A stretch of DNA of 64,000 nucleotides from Paludibacterium sp. B53371 (GTDB taxonomy: Bacteria > Pseudomonadota > Gammaproteobacteria > Burkholderiales > Chromobacteriaceae), in the NCBI RefSeq assembly GCF_018802765.1, contig NZ_CP069163.1:496001-560000 (forward strand), read 5' to 3'. How positions within the stretch are numbered: position 1 is the stretch's first letter; each line of letters starts with the position of its first letter. Below the pieces are notes generated by a model that was not told the DNA's origin, did no database searches, and saw nothing but the letters and a program-made list of their open reading frames with translations. This document shows, one piece after another, positions 8,821-20,735 of this stretch. The position numbers and the translations under genes were made by a program.

Positions 8821-9852
8821 TTACTTCCAGACCGGCTGACCGCTGGTGTCGGTAATTTGCTTCCAGCTGTCGCGGATCATACCCTTGACGCCTTCCGGCA
8901 GGGGGATGTAGTCCATGCTGGTGGCAGCGCCGTCACCGGTTTTGTACGCCCAGTCGAAGAACTTCAGGGCAGCGGTGGCCTGAGCCGGCTTGTCTTGCTT
9001 CTTGTGCATCAGGATGAAGGTGGCACCGGCGATCGGCCAGGTGTCATGACCAGCCTGGTTGGTCAGCAGCAGGTAGTAGCCCGGTGCTTTCTTCCAGTCA
9101 GCGTGACCGGCTGCGGCCTTGAAGGACTCCTGGCTCGGCATCACGAACTTGCCGTCCGCATTCTGCATCTGGCCATAAGCCATGTTGTTTTGCTTGGCGT
9201 AGATGTACTCGACGTAACCGATCGAACCCTTGATGCGATTGACGAAGTTGGCCACGCCTTCGTTACCCTTGCCGCCCTGACCCGCCGGCCAGTTCACCGA
9301 GGTATTGTTGCCGACCTTGCTGGCCCACTCCGGCGATACCTTGGACAGGTAGTTGGTGAAGATGAAGGTGGTGCCGGAACCGTCTGCACGGCGTACCGGG
9401 AAGATGGTGTCCTTCGGCAGCTTGACGCCCGGGTTCAGCTTGACGATCGCCGGGTCGTTCCAGTTCTTGACCTTGCCCAGGTAGATGTCGGCCAGCAGTT
9501 GGCCGGTGAACTTCATCTGGCCGGGCTTCACGCCCGGGATATTCACGACCGGGACCACGCCGCCAATGACGGTCGGGAACTGGGTCAGACCAGCCTTTTC
9601 CAGTGCGTCGGGCTTCAGCGGCATGTCGGAGGCGCCGAAATCGACGGTCTTGGCGGTGATTTGCTTGATGCCGCCGCCCGAACCGATCGACTGATAGTTC
9701 ATCTTGCTGCCGGTTTCAGCCTGGTAGGTGGCTGCCCACTTGGCGTACAGCGGATACGGGAAGGTGGCGCCTGCACCGGTGATGTCGGTGGCGAAGGCGG
9801 AAACCGATGCAAAGGCACTGACGGCCAGTGCCAGACGAAGCGTGGTTTTCAT
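8821..9852 (-). CDS. pstS: Periplasmic phosphate-binding protein PstS
   Basis: A 343-residue periplasmic binding protein that delivers phosphate to PstCAB. The signal peptide is residues 1-21 (cleavage after SAFA). The mature N-terminus [18 protein letters not shown] carries the family's GAGATFPYP phosphate-contact motif, and the later [19 protein letters not shown] and [16 protein letters not shown] segments supply the other ligand contacts, including the conserved Arg and the SGT loop. It is the first gene of the operon, preceded by a Pho-box-like site and followed by a hairpin. Confidence 0.96.
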   Translation of the reverse strand: MKTTLRLALAVSAFASVSAFATDITGAGATFPYPLYAKWAATYQAETGSKMNYQSIGSGGGIKQITAKTVDFGASDMPLKPDALEKAGLTQFPTVIGGVVPVVNIPGVKPGQMKFTGQLLADIYLGKVKNWNDPAIVKLNPGVKLPKDTIFPVRRADGSGTTFIFTNYLSKVSPEWASKVGNNTSVNWPAGQGGKGNEGVANFVNRIKGSIGYVEYIYAKQNNMAYGQMQNADGKFVMPSQESFKAAAGHADWKKAPGYYLLLTNQAGHDTWPIAGATFILMHKKQDKPAQATAALKFFDWAYKTGDGAATSMDYIPLPEGVKGMIRDSWKQITDTSGQPVWK

Positions 9853-9915
9853 TACGAAATGGCTCCAGAGGTTGAGGTGCAGGGTAAGCGATGGGGGGCA
9901 TTGTGGCCTGTTTAT

Positions 9916-9933
9916 TTTTCAGAAATATTACAG
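9916..9933 (-). promoter_or_regulatory. Pho-box-like site upstream of pstS
   Basis: On the minus strand CTGTAAT-ATTT-CTGAAAA matches the PhoB consensus of two 7-base direct repeats (CTGTCAT) separated by 4 bases, at 6 of 7 and 4 of 7 positions. A possible -10 (CACAAT) follows about 13 bases later, the arrangement expected when PhoB replaces the -35 contact. Confidence 0.55.
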
Positions 9934-10009
9934 TTCCAATTTCTTCCGGAATGGCTGATGTCTTTATATGAAGAAATATCTGTCCTTCTCAGTCGATGTA
10001 ACCGGGGGA

Positions 10010-10015
10010 TATAAT
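10010..10015 (+). promoter_or_regulatory. -10 element (TATAAT) before tpiA
   Basis: A perfect -10 hexamer 29 bases before the tpiA start. The corresponding -35 region is poor, so only the -10 is called. It is the likely promoter for tpiA-secG-tRNA-Leu. Confidence 0.45.
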
Positions 10016-10044
10016 CCGGCCTGTCTCAAGCAGGAGTAATCTGA

Positions 10045-10791
10045 ATGACAGCCAAGCTGGTGGTGGGCAACTGGAAGATGAATGGCAGCCTCGCGTCCAA
10101 TCGCAAACTGGTGCGCGGCATGCTGGAGGATCGCCGCATCAACCGCTCGGGGGTGGCCCTGGCCGCACCGTATGTCTATCTGCTGCAGCTGGCTGACTTG
10201 TTGCAACTGAGCCCGATGGACCTCGGCGCGCAAGATGTCAGTCAGTTCGGGCGCGATGGCGCCTTCACCGGCGAAGTCTCGGCCTCCATGCTGGCCAACG
10301 TCGGCTGTCGTTATGTGCTGATCGGCCATTCGGAGCGCCGCCAGTATCTGGGCGAGGGGAGTGATCTGCTGGCCAAGAAGATGACCAACGCGTTGTCGGC
10401 ACATCTGGCGCCGATTCTCTGTGTCGGCGAGACCCTGGATCAGCGTGAGTCTGGCGAGCATCTGCAGGTCATTCGTCGTCAGCTCGAGATCGTGGCCGAC
10501 TTTGCGCCGGAGCAGGTGATCGTTGCCTATGAGCCCGTCTGGGCCATCGGTACCGGCAAGGTGGCCAGCCTGGAGCAGATTGCCGAAATGCATGAGTGCA
10601 TCAAGGAGACCGGCTTGCAAAGACAAAAAGGCTCTGCTAGTATGCGCGTTCTCTACGGCGGCAGCGTAAAGGCTGATAATGCCGAAGCTATTCTGTCAAT
10701 ATCAAGTGTCGATGGCGCCCTGGTGGGCGGTGCTTCACTCGATGTTGATTCATTTGGAATGATTTGCCAGGCCGCGGACAAATTGGTATAG
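10045..10791 (+). CDS. tpiA: Triosephosphate isomerase
   Basis: A 248-residue TIM-barrel enzyme interconverting dihydroxyacetone phosphate and glyceraldehyde 3-phosphate in glycolysis and gluconeogenesis. The substrate-binding VGNWKMNG with the active-site Lys is at residues 7-14, the catalytic His is in IGHSERRQ (about residue 96) and the catalytic Glu is in [12 protein letters not shown] (about residue 163). The phosphate loop [10 protein letters not shown] follows near residue 208. The length is standard. RBS CAGGAG lies 9 bases before the ATG. It is immediately upstream of secG with a one-base gap. Confidence 0.97.
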   Translation: MTAKLVVGNWKMNGSLASNRKLVRGMLEDRRINRSGVALAAPYVYLLQLADLLQLSPMDLGAQDVSQFGRDGAFTGEVSASMLANVGCRYVLIGHSERRQYLGEGSDLLAKKMTNALSAHLAPILCVGETLDQRESGEHLQVIRRQLEIVADFAPEQVIVAYEPVWAIGTGKVASLEQIAEMHECIKETGLQRQKGSASMRVLYGGSVKADNAEAILSISSVDGALVGGASLDVDSFGMICQAADKLV

Positions 10792-10792
10792 T

Positions 10793-11143
10793 ATGGAACT
10801 TCTTAAGACGTTAATCTGGATTGTTAATCTCATCTCTGCCGTATCCGTTGTGGTACTGGTGCTGATGCAGCACGGCAAGGGTGCGGACATGGGTGCTGCT
10901 TTTGGTAGCGGCGCATCCGGAAGCCTTTTTGGCGCGTCTGGCTCGGCAAATTTCCTGAGCAGAACAACCGCCCTCCTCGCGATTGTTTTCTTTACGACCA
11001 GTCTCACGCTCGTTTATCTGTCTGGGGGCAGTAAAAACGAACTTGGCGTGATGGGTGGTGCGGTAGTACAAAAAACGGTACCGCAAATCCCGAGCGGTAC
11101 CGCGAACAAGAATAATGCATCGGGTCCAAAGATACCCGACTGA
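10793..11143 (+). CDS. secG: Preprotein translocase subunit SecG
   Basis: A 116-residue accessory subunit of the SecYEG translocon. Two transmembrane helices (about residues 3-22 and 55-73) flank the hallmark cytoplasmic loop MQHGKGADMGAAFGSGASG (residues 23-41). A hydrophilic Gly/Asn/Lys tail follows. It starts one base after the tpiA stop. The tpiA-secG-tRNA-Leu order is common in proteobacteria and supports co-transcription. Confidence 0.95.
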   Translation: MELLKTLIWIVNLISAVSVVVLVLMQHGKGADMGAAFGSGASGSLFGASGSANFLSRTTALLAIVFFTTSLTLVYLSGGSKNELGVMGGAVVQKTVPQIPSGTANKNNASGPKIPD

Positions 11144-11156
11144 TAAAATTGACTGT

Positions 11157-11241
11157 GCCGACATGGTGAAATTGGTAGACACGCTATCTTGAGGGGGTAG
11201 TGGCGAAAGCTGTGTGAGTTCGAGTCTCACTGTCGGCACCA
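11157..11241 (+). tRNA. tRNA-Leu (anticodon GAG)
   Basis: An 85-nt cloverleaf with an encoded CCA end. Acceptor stem GCCGACA pairs with TGTCGGC. The anticodon stem CTATC/GGTAG encloses the loop TTGAGGG, giving anticodon GAG (codons CUC/CUU). The long variable arm (class II, TGGCGAAAGCTG) and the T arm TGTGAG-TTCGAGT-CTCAC are as expected for tRNA-Leu. It starts 13 bases after secG and is probably processed from the tpiA-secG transcript. Confidence 0.97.
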
Positions 11242-11250
11242 CCATTAAAG

Positions 11251-11280
11251 CAGGCCACCGGGATTCCGGTGGCCTGTTTT
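11251..11280 (+). terminator. Intrinsic terminator after tRNA-Leu
   Basis: Perfect 11-bp stem CAGGCCACCGG (11251-11261) with 11266-11276, loop GATT, followed by four T. It insulates the tpiA-secG-tRNA unit from the nuo operon, which starts 52 bases downstream. Confidence 0.85.
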
Positions 11281-11332
11281 GCTTGGAGCCGGGAAGGGTC
11301 AAACCTTTCCATAAAAATGGGGTATAGGGGAA

Positions 11333-11689
11333 ATGCTGCAAAACTACTTTCCTATTCTGTTGTTCGTCATCGTCGGGTTGTTGGTCGGCGCGGGTCCGTT
11401 GCTGTTGGGTCGGATTCTTGCTCCCAATCGTCCTGATGACGCAAAACTGTCTCCGTACGAGTGCGGCTTCGAGGCTTTCGAAGACGCGCGCATGAAGTTT
11501 GACGTGCGCTTCTATCTCGTCGCCATTCTCTTCATTCTTTTCGATCTCGAAATTGCATTCATGTTTCCGTGGGCTGTCGTGCTGAAAGAGCTCGGCATGT
11601 TCGGTTTGTCGGCAATGTTTGTATTCTTGGCTATTCTCACGATTGGCTTCGTATACGTCTGGAAAAAGGGAGCATTGGAATGGGAATAG
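11333..11689 (+). CDS. nuoA: NADH-quinone oxidoreductase subunit A
   Basis: A 118-residue small membrane subunit of complex I with three transmembrane helices (about 7-28, 62-84, 88-108). The conserved loop [22 protein letters not shown] (residues 42-63) lies near the quinone-site entrance and contains the conserved Cys and acidic residues. RBS GGGGAA lies directly upstream. It is the first gene of a contiguous nuoABCDEFGHIJKLMN operon. Its stop lies inside the nuoB start region (10-base overlap), implying coupled translation. Confidence 0.96.
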   Translation: MLQNYFPILLFVIVGLLVGAGPLLLGRILAPNRPDDAKLSPYECGFEAFEDARMKFDVRFYLVAILFILFDLEIAFMFPWAVVLKELGMFGLSAMFVFLAILTIGFVYVWKKGALEWE

Positions 11690-12156
11690 AAGGCGTTCTG
11701 GAGAAAGGTTTCATTACCACCACCGCCGATACGCTGATCAATTACACCCGCACTGGCTCGCTCTGGCCCATGACTTTCGGTCTGGCATGCTGTGCTGTGG
11801 AAATGATGCACGCTGGTGCGGCACGTTATGACCTGGACCGCTTTGGTGTGGTATTCCGCCCCAGTCCGCGTCAGTCTGACCTGATGATCGTGGCCGGCAC
11901 GCTGTGCAACAAGATGGCACCGGCGCTGCGCAAGGTTTACGATCAGATGGCGGAGCCGCGCTGGGTGATTTCCATGGGTTCCTGTGCCAACGGTGGCGGC
12001 TACTATCACTACTCTTACTCTGTCGTGCGCGGTTGTGACCGGATCGTTCCGGTAGACGTGTATGTTCCCGGCTGTCCCCCGACTGCCGAGGCGCTGTTGT
12101 ACGGCATCATCCAGCTGCAAAACAAAATTAAACGCACTCATACCATAGCCCGCTAA
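11680..12156 (+). CDS. nuoB: NADH-quinone oxidoreductase subunit B
   Basis: A 158-residue peripheral-arm subunit that carries the terminal cluster N2 next to the quinone site. The tandem cysteines appear in [11 protein letters not shown] (about residue 36), with the other ligands in [11 protein letters not shown] and [12 protein letters not shown]. The start chosen is the ATG at 11680 ([11 protein letters not shown]), which overlaps nuoA by 10 bases. A longer in-frame extension from 11569 lies inside nuoA and is rejected. Betaproteobacterial NuoB is typically about 158-160 residues, shorter than E. coli (220). Confidence 0.97.
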   Translation: MGIEGVLEKGFITTTADTLINYTRTGSLWPMTFGLACCAVEMMHAGAARYDLDRFGVVFRPSPRQSDLMIVAGTLCNKMAPALRKVYDQMAEPRWVISMGSCANGGGYYHYSYSVVRGCDRIVPVDVYVPGCPPTAEALLYGIIQLQNKIKRTHTIAR

Positions 12157-12166
12157 GGTAGAAACT

Positions 12167-12760
12167 ATGGCCTCCAAACTGGAAGCGCTCAAGGCGACCG
12201 TTGAACAGGTGCTGGGCGACAAGCTCGTGTCTGCAACGCTGGCGCTGGAAGAATTGAGCATCGTCTGCAAGGCAGCGGACCTGGTGGAAGTGGCGCAGAC
12301 TTTGCGCGACCACCCCTCGCTGGCGTTTGAACAATGCGTCGACTTGTGCGGCGTGGATTATCTCACCTACAAAGATTCGGCCTGGGATGGCGCGCGTTTT
12401 GCCGCCGTCTATCACCTGCTGTCGCTGACGCACAATGCGCGTCTGCGTCTGCGCGTGTTTGCCGAAGACGATGATTTCCCGGTCCTGCCCTCGGTGGTGG
12501 ATGTCTGGAATGCGGCCAACTGGTACGAACGTGAAGCGTTCGACCTCTACGGCATCGTCTTCGAGGGGCACCCGGACCTGCGTCGTCTGCTGACAGACTA
12601 TGGCTTCATCGGCCATCCGTTCCGCAAGGATTTCCCGCTGTCCGGTCATGTGGAAATGCGCTACGACCCGACCCAGCAGCGCGTGATCTACCAGCCCGTC
12701 ACCATCGAGCCGCGCGAAATTACGCCGCGCATCATTCGCGAGGAGAACTACGGTGGCTGA
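12167..12760 (+). CDS. nuoC: NADH-quinone oxidoreductase subunit C
   Basis: A 197-residue hydrophilic peripheral-arm subunit of complex I (30-kDa subunit family). The diagnostic block is [20 protein letters not shown] (about 121-140), followed by [20 protein letters not shown]. Unlike E. coli, where nuoC and nuoD are fused, this is a separate gene, as in most betaproteobacteria. It overlaps the GTG start of nuoD by 8 bases. Confidence 0.96.
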   Translation: MASKLEALKATVEQVLGDKLVSATLALEELSIVCKAADLVEVAQTLRDHPSLAFEQCVDLCGVDYLTYKDSAWDGARFAAVYHLLSLTHNARLRLRVFAEDDDFPVLPSVVDVWNAANWYEREAFDLYGIVFEGHPDLRRLLTDYGFIGHPFRKDFPLSGHVEMRYDPTQQRVIYQPVTIEPREITPRIIREENYGG

Positions 12761-14006
12761 GATTCGCAATTTCACTCTCAACTTCGGCCCGCAGCACCCG
12801 GCAGCGCACGGTGTGCTGCGTCTGGTGCTTGAACTCGACGGGGAAGTGATCGAACGTGCTGACCCGCACATCGGCCTGCTGCACCGCGGCACCGAAAAAC
12901 TGGCCGAGCACAAGACCTTCATCCAGTCCCTGCCGTATATGGACCGTCTCGACTATGTGTCGATGATGTGCAATGAGCATGCCTACTGTCTGGCCATCGA
13001 GAAGATGGTCGGCGTCGATGTGCCGCTGCGCGCGCAATACATCCGGGTCATGTTTGCCGAGATGACGCGTATCCTGAACCACCTGTTGTGGATCGGGGCC
13101 CATGCGCTGGATATCGGTGCCATGACCATGTTCCTGTATGCCTTCCGTGAGCGTGAAGACCTGATGGACTGCTACGAGGCGGTCTCGGGTGCCCGCATGC
13201 ACGCGGCCTATTTCCGTCCGGGCGGTGTGTATCGCGATCTGCCGGACAGCATGCCGCAGTACACGGTGTCGAAGATCAAGAATGCCCGCGAACTGGCCCG
13301 CCTGAACGAGCGTCGCTCCGGCACCATGCTGGACTTCATCGAAGACTTCACGCGCCGTTTCCCCAAGTGTGTCGACGAATACGAGACCTTGCTGACCGAC
13401 AACCGTATCTGGAAGCAGCGGACAGTCGGCATCGGCGTTGTTTCGCCGGAGCGAGCGCTGAACCTGGGCCTGAGCGGTGCCATGCTGCGTGGTTCGGGCA
13501 TCGAGTGGGATCTGCGCAAGAAGCAACCCTACGATGTCTATCGCGAAGTGGATTTCGACATTCCTGTGGGCGTGAACGGCGACTGCTATGACCGTTATCT
13601 GGTGCGTATGGAAGAAATGCGTCAGTCCAACCGCATCATGGCGCAGTGCGTGGCCTGGCTGAAGCAGAACCCGGGTCCGGTGATCACCTCGGACCACAAG
13701 GTGGCCCCGCCGTCCCGCGAAGGCATGAAGAGCAATATGGAAGAGCTGATCCACCACTTCAAGCTCTTCACCGAAGGCATGCATGTGCCCGAGGGCGAGG
13801 TCTATGCCGCCACCGAGCACCCGAAGGGCGAATTCGGCATCTACCTGGTGTCCGATGGTGCCAACAAACCCTACCGACTCAAGATTCGTGCGCCGGGCTA
13901 TGCCCACCTTGCCGCGCTGGACGAAATGGCGCGCGGCCACATGATCGCCGACGCCGTCGCGATCATCGGCACGCAGGATATCGTATTTGGGGAGATCGAC
14001 CGCTGA
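12753..14006 (+). CDS. nuoD: NADH-quinone oxidoreductase subunit D
   Basis: The 417-residue 49-kDa subunit that lines the quinone cavity. The N-terminal [15 protein letters not shown] motif (residues 10-24) supplies the quinone-binding His, with the [10 protein letters not shown] and [12 protein letters not shown] blocks next. The C-terminal DPVFGEVDR-like end is present as IVFGEIDR. The start is GTG at 12753 inside the nuoC 3' end, supported by the AGGAGAA sequence 7-8 bases upstream and by the length matching the family. The stop overlaps the nuoE start (TGATG). Confidence 0.96.
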   Translation: MAEIRNFTLNFGPQHPAAHGVLRLVLELDGEVIERADPHIGLLHRGTEKLAEHKTFIQSLPYMDRLDYVSMMCNEHAYCLAIEKMVGVDVPLRAQYIRVMFAEMTRILNHLLWIGAHALDIGAMTMFLYAFREREDLMDCYEAVSGARMHAAYFRPGGVYRDLPDSMPQYTVSKIKNARELARLNERRSGTMLDFIEDFTRRFPKCVDEYETLLTDNRIWKQRTVGIGVVSPERALNLGLSGAMLRGSGIEWDLRKKQPYDVYREVDFDIPVGVNGDCYDRYLVRMEEMRQSNRIMAQCVAWLKQNPGPVITSDHKVAPPSREGMKSNMEELIHHFKLFTEGMHVPEGEVYAATEHPKGEFGIYLVSDGANKPYRLKIRAPGYAHLAALDEMARGHMIADAVAIIGTQDIVFGEIDR

Positions 14007-14479
14007 TGTTGTCCGCAGAATCGCTTGCCAAGATTGATATTGAGGTGGCCAAGTACCCTGCCGACCAGAAACGGTCGGCCGTGATGGGCGCGCTGCGCAT
14101 TGCCCAGCAGGAAAAGGGCTGGCTCGCTACCGAGACCATCGAATTCGTTGCCACTTACCTGGGGCTGCCCCCGGTACAGGCCTACGAAGTCGCCACCTTC
14201 TACAACATGTATGACCTGCGCCCGGTCGGCAAATACAAGCTGACCATGTGCACCAACCTTCCCTGTGCGTTGCAGGGCAGCGTCAATGCTGCCGAATATC
14301 TGCAGAAGAAGCTTGGCATCGGCTTTGGCGAGACCACGGCCGACGGCAAGTTCACGCTGCTGGAAGGGGAGTGCATGGGGGCCTGCGGTGACGCCCCGGT
14401 CATGCTGGTCAACAACCACAAGATGTGCTCGAAGATGACCCCCGAAGCCATCGATAAGAAACTGGCGGAGCTGGAATAA
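14006..14479 (+). CDS. nuoE: NADH-quinone oxidoreductase subunit E
   Basis: A 157-residue thioredoxin-like [2Fe-2S] subunit (24-kDa family) of the NADH-dehydrogenase module. Cluster ligands are seen as CTNLPC (about 83-88) and CMGACGDAP (about 121-129). The ATG at 14006 overlaps the nuoD stop by one base. The frame is open much further upstream inside nuoD (from 13646), but that extension is a shadow. The stop overlaps the nuoF start (TAATG). Confidence 0.96.
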   Translation: MLSAESLAKIDIEVAKYPADQKRSAVMGALRIAQQEKGWLATETIEFVATYLGLPPVQAYEVATFYNMYDLRPVGKYKLTMCTNLPCALQGSVNAAEYLQKKLGIGFGETTADGKFTLLEGECMGACGDAPVMLVNNHKMCSKMTPEAIDKKLAELE

Positions 14480-15774
14480 TGGCGATCTTCGTTTCTGGCG
14501 TGATTTTCGAGGGGATCGATACCACCGATCCGGATTGCTGGACTCTGCAGGCTTATCGCGCTCGCGGCGGTTACAAGGCGCTCGAGCAGATTCTGGCCAA
14601 CAAGATGCCGCAGGATGACGTGGTGGCCGAGGTCAAGGCCTCCGGCCTGCGTGGTCGCGGTGGCGCCGGCTTCCCGTCCGGGCTGAAGTGGAGCTTCATG
14701 CCGCGCAGCTTCCCGGGCGACAAGTACGTCGTCTGCAACAGCGACGAGGGCGAGCCGGGCACCTTCAAGGACCGTGACATCCATCGCTACAATCCGCACG
14801 CCCTGATCGAGGGCATGATCATCGCGGGTTATGCCATGGGGACCAAGGCCGGCTACAACTACATCCACGGCGAAATCTTCGAAGAGTACGAGCGTTTCGA
14901 GCTGGCGCTGGCCGAAGCCCGCGCCGCCGGTTATCTGGGACAGAACATCCTGGGCAGCGGCTTCAACTTCGACCTGTTTGCCCATCATGGCTACGGCGCC
15001 TACATCTGCGGTGAAGAAACCGCGCTGCTGGAGTCGCTGGAAGGCAAGAAGGGGCAGCCACGCTTCAAGCCGCCGTTCCCCGCCAGCTATGGCCTGTACG
15101 GCAAGCCGACCACCATCAACAACACCGAAACCTTCGCGTCGGTGCCGTTCATCATGCGCGACGGCGCACAGAAATTCATGGACCTGGGCAAGCCGAACAA
15201 CGGCGGTACCAAGCTGTTCTCGATTTCCGGCCACGTCGAGCGTCCCGGCAACTACGAAGTGCCGCTGGGCACGCCGTTCACCAAGCTGCTGGAAATGGCC
15301 GGCGGCATGAAAGGCGGCAAGAAGCTCAAGGCGGTGATTCCGGGTGGTTCCAGCGCTCCGGTACTGCCGGCAGAGATCATGATGGACCTCACCATGGACT
15401 ACGATGCCATCGCCAAGGCGGGCTCCATGCTCGGCTCCGGTGCGGTGATCGTCATGAACGAGGACGTCTGCATGGTGAAGGCGCTGGAGCGTCTGGCCTA
15501 CTTCTATCATGAAGAATCCTGCGGCCAGTGCACGCCGTGCCGCGAAGGCACCGGCTGGCTCTATCGCATCATCCACCGCATTGAAAACGGTGAAGGGCGT
15601 CCGGATGACCTGGAGCTCCTGACATCGATCGGCAACAACATGGCCGGACGCACCATCTGTGCGCTGGCCGATGCCGCGGTGTTCCCGGTACGAAGCTTTA
15701 CCAAGCACTTCCTCAAGGAGTTCGAGTATCACATCGAACACAAGAAGTGCATGGTTGAGCATCAATGGTGTTGA
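14479..15774 (+). CDS. nuoF: NADH-quinone oxidoreductase subunit F
   Basis: The 431-residue NADH-oxidising 51-kDa subunit, binding NADH, FMN and cluster N3. [13 protein letters not shown] (about 57-69) is the nucleotide/flavin glycine-rich loop and [15 protein letters not shown] the flavin contact. [15 protein letters not shown] (about 346-360) and the later Cys in [11 protein letters not shown] ligate the [4Fe-4S] cluster. The family's usual length is 425-445. It overlaps nuoE by one base and is followed by a 42-base gap before nuoG, with an imperfect GC-rich stretch but no clear terminator. Confidence 0.97.
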   Translation: MAIFVSGVIFEGIDTTDPDCWTLQAYRARGGYKALEQILANKMPQDDVVAEVKASGLRGRGGAGFPSGLKWSFMPRSFPGDKYVVCNSDEGEPGTFKDRDIHRYNPHALIEGMIIAGYAMGTKAGYNYIHGEIFEEYERFELALAEARAAGYLGQNILGSGFNFDLFAHHGYGAYICGEETALLESLEGKKGQPRFKPPFPASYGLYGKPTTINNTETFASVPFIMRDGAQKFMDLGKPNNGGTKLFSISGHVERPGNYEVPLGTPFTKLLEMAGGMKGGKKLKAVIPGGSSAPVLPAEIMMDLTMDYDAIAKAGSMLGSGAVIVMNEDVCMVKALERLAYFYHEESCGQCTPCREGTGWLYRIIHRIENGEGRPDDLELLTSIGNNMAGRTICALADAAVFPVRSFTKHFLKEFEYHIEHKKCMVEHQWC

Positions 15775-15816
15775 TCCGGCCCCTCAGGGTGCCCCTAATT
15801 CAGGTAGCTGACCGCT

Positions 15817-18171
<2,355 letters not shown>

Positions 18172-18174
18172 ACC

Positions 18175-19221
18175 ATGGAGCTACTGCAAACCTATTTCGG
18201 CACACAGCTCGGGTACGTGATCTGGACCCTGCTGAAGATCATCGTCATCGTTGCGCCGATGATGATCGCCGTTGCCTACCTGACCTACGCCGAGCGCAAG
18301 GTCATCGGCTATATCCAGGTCCGTATCGGGCCGAACCGGGTCGGCCCGCTCGGGCTGCTGCAGCCGATTGCCGACGGCATCAAGCTGCTGATGAAGGAAA
18401 TCATCCTGCCGGCCAAGTCGAGCAAGGGGCTTTTCCTGCTGGCGCCGGTGCTGTCGATCATGCCGGCCATGGCCGCCTGGGCGGTGGTGCCGTTTACCGA
18501 CCATCTGGTACTGGCCAATACCAATGCCTCGCTGCTGTACATCATGGCCATCACCTCGATGGGGGTGTATGGCGTGATCATCGCCGGCTGGGCGGGCAAC
18601 TCCAAGTACTCGTTCCTGGGCGGCATGCGTTCCGCGGCCCAGATCGTTTCCTACGAAATCGCCATGGGCTTTGCCCTGGTGGGGGTACTGATGGTGTCCG
18701 GCAGTCTGAACCTGGTGGATATCGTCAAGCAGCAGGGTCACGGCATTGCCGGCGGCTCGATCCTGTCCTGGAACTGGTTGCCGCTGTTCCCGCTGTTCAT
18801 TGTCTATCTGGTCTCCGGTGTCGCCGAAACCAACCGCGCCCCGTTTGACGTGGCCGAAGGGGAGTCGGAAATCGTCGCCGGCTTCCACGTGGAATACTCC
18901 GGCATGGCATTTGCGATCTTCTTCCTGGCCGAGTACGCCAACATGATCCTGGTGTCGGCCCTGACCTCGCTGATGTTCCTCGGGGGCTGGCTGTCGCCGT
19001 TCCCGGCGAGCTGGGGTCTGCTGGGGGCCGGCGGCTTCTTCTGGATGGCTGCCAAGATGTCGTTTGTGCTGTTCTGCTTCCTGTGGTTCCGGGCCACCTT
19101 CCCGCGTTATCGCTATGACCAGATCATGCGTCTGGGCTGGAAGGTCTTTATTCCCGTAACGCTGGTATGGGTGGCGGTGCTGGGCGCTTGGATGATGAGC
19201 CCGGTTTCCCTCTGGAACTGA
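18175..19221 (+). CDS. nuoH: NADH-quinone oxidoreductase subunit H
   Basis: A 348-residue membrane subunit with eight hydrophobic helices that joins the peripheral arm to the membrane arm and forms part of the quinone chamber. The diagnostic cytoplasmic loop [20 protein letters not shown] (residues 37-56) is present. The third-loop acidic signature [30 protein letters not shown] contains the conserved glutamates. It lies three bases after nuoG. Confidence 0.97.
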   Translation: MELLQTYFGTQLGYVIWTLLKIIVIVAPMMIAVAYLTYAERKVIGYIQVRIGPNRVGPLGLLQPIADGIKLLMKEIILPAKSSKGLFLLAPVLSIMPAMAAWAVVPFTDHLVLANTNASLLYIMAITSMGVYGVIIAGWAGNSKYSFLGGMRSAAQIVSYEIAMGFALVGVLMVSGSLNLVDIVKQQGHGIAGGSILSWNWLPLFPLFIVYLVSGVAETNRAPFDVAEGESEIVAGFHVEYSGMAFAIFFLAEYANMILVSALTSLMFLGGWLSPFPASWGLLGAGGFFWMAAKMSFVLFCFLWFRATFPRYRYDQIMRLGWKVFIPVTLVWVAVLGAWMMSPVSLWN

Positions 19222-19238
19222 TACTTTAGGCAAAGAGC

Positions 19239-19727
19239 ATGGAATCGATTCGCAAGTTTTTCAAAACCTTCCTGCTGGTCGAGCTGGTACAGGGCCTGAT
19301 GCTGACCGGGCGCCATCTGTTTGCGCGCAAGATCACCGTCCAGTATCCGGAAGAGAAGACCCCGCAGTCTCCGCGTTTCCGCGGCCTGCACGCCCTGCGC
19401 CGATATCCCAACGGCGAAGAGCGCTGCATTGCCTGCAAACTGTGCGAGGCGGTGTGCCCGGCGATGGCGATCACCATCGAGTCGGACCAGCGCGAGGACG
19501 GCACCCGCCGTACTACCCGCTACGACATCGATCTGATCAAGTGCATTTACTGCGGTTTCTGTGAAGAAGCCTGTCCGGTAGACGCCATCGTGGAAACCCA
19601 CATTCTTGAATTCCACGGCGAGAAGCGTGGCGACCTCTACTACACCAAGCCCATGCTGCTGGCCATCGGTGACAAGTACGAGGCCGAAATCGCTGCCAAC
19701 AAGGCAGCCGACGCCAAGTACCGCTAA
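19239..19727 (+). CDS. nuoI: NADH-quinone oxidoreductase subunit I
   Basis: A 162-residue 23-kDa subunit with two [4Fe-4S] clusters (N6a/N6b). The cluster motifs [12 protein letters not shown] (about 64-75) and [12 protein letters not shown] (about 103-114) are both complete. The preceding [18 protein letters not shown] stretch is family-typical, and an amphipathic N-terminal helix anchors it to the membrane arm. Confidence 0.97.
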   Translation: MESIRKFFKTFLLVELVQGLMLTGRHLFARKITVQYPEEKTPQSPRFRGLHALRRYPNGEERCIACKLCEAVCPAMAITIESDQREDGTRRTTRYDIDLIKCIYCGFCEEACPVDAIVETHILEFHGEKRGDLYYTKPMLLAIGDKYEAEIAANKAADAKYR

Positions 19728-19736
19728 GGGGGACGC

Positions 19737-20375
19737 ATGAGCTTTACTACGGTTGTTTTCTACATCCTGTCGGCCATCCTGCTGGTGGCGGCGTTCCGCG
19801 TGATCACCGCCAAGAACCCGGTGCATGCGGCGCTCTACCTGGTGCTGGCCTTCTTCACCGCCGCCGGTCACTGGATTCTGCTGGAGTCCGAGTTTCTGGC
19901 CATCGCCCTGGTGCTGGTCTATGTCGGCGCGGTCATGGTGCTGTTCCTGTTCGTGGTGATGATGCTCGACATCGACATCGAGAAACTGCGCGAGGGCTTC
20001 TGGAAGAACTTCCCGCTGGCCGGCACCATCGCCATCATCATGGCCGGTGAAATGGCGCTGATTCTCGGCAGCCCGGAAGCCGGTCTGAAGACCTATCCCG
20101 CGCGCGCCGAGCTGGCCGCCGATTTCAGCAATATCCGCGAGCTGGGTCTGCAGATGTATACCCACTACATGTTTGCGACCGAACTGGCCTCGGTGGTGCT
20201 GCTGCTGGCGATTGTCGCCGCGATTGCCCTGACCCAGCGCAAGCGCAAGGACACCAAGGTGATGAATGTGGCCGACCAGGTTGCCGTCAAGGCGTCCGAC
20301 CGGGTCCGTGTCGTCAAAATGGCCGCGACGCCGGTGGAAACCGTCGCCGCTGCCGATGATCAACCTCAGGCCTGA
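19737..20375 (+). CDS. nuoJ: NADH-quinone oxidoreductase subunit J
   Basis: A 212-residue membrane subunit with five hydrophobic helices. The conserved [20 protein letters not shown] (residues 24-43) and [20 protein letters not shown] (about 62-81, the helix with the pi-bulge in complex I structures) are visible. A charged C-terminal tail of about 40 residues (after ALTQRKRKD) is longer than in some relatives. RBS AAGGGGG lies before the ATG. Confidence 0.95.
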   Translation: MSFTTVVFYILSAILLVAAFRVITAKNPVHAALYLVLAFFTAAGHWILLESEFLAIALVLVYVGAVMVLFLFVVMMLDIDIEKLREGFWKNFPLAGTIAIIMAGEMALILGSPEAGLKTYPARAELAADFSNIRELGLQMYTHYMFATELASVVLLLAIVAAIALTQRKRKDTKVMNVADQVAVKASDRVRVVKMAATPVETVAAADDQPQA

Positions 20376-20401
20376 CGGCCACCATTGAAAAAGGAGGAAT
20401 C

Positions 20402-20707
20402 GTGCTGACACTCACACACTTCCTGGTGCTGGCCGCGATCCTGTTTGCCATCAGCGTGCTCGGGATTTTCCTGAACCGTAAAAACATCATCGTGCTGCTG
20501 ATGTCGATCGAGTTGATGCTGCTGGCGGTGAACTGCAACTTCATCGCTTTCTCGCATTACCTGTCGGATACCGCCGGGCAGATCTTCGTCTTCTTCATCC
20601 TGACCGTCGCCGCCGCCGAGTCGGCCATCGGTCTGGCGATTCTGGTGGTGCTGTTCCGCAATCTGCGCACCATCAACGTGGAAGACCTGGGCAGCCTCAA
20701 GGGCTAA
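20402..20707 (+). CDS. nuoK: NADH-quinone oxidoreductase subunit K
   Basis: A 101-residue three-helix membrane subunit, homologous to MrpC, with the conserved glutamates in [11 protein letters not shown] (about 35-45) and [11 protein letters not shown] (about 72-82), both part of the proton pathway. The start is GTG at 20402, supported by the very strong AAGGAGG sequence 5 bases upstream and by the standard family length. Confidence 0.95.
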   Translation: MLTLTHFLVLAAILFAISVLGIFLNRKNIIVLLMSIELMLLAVNCNFIAFSHYLSDTAGQIFVFFILTVAAAESAIGLAILVVLFRNLRTINVEDLGSLKG

Positions 20708-20735
20708 CGCATAACCAAAAGACAAAGCAGACAAC

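Noticed and set aside
13646-14005. Long N-terminal extension of nuoE
   Set aside because: The frame is open inside nuoD, but the ATG at 14006 gives the standard NuoE length and the usual overlap.
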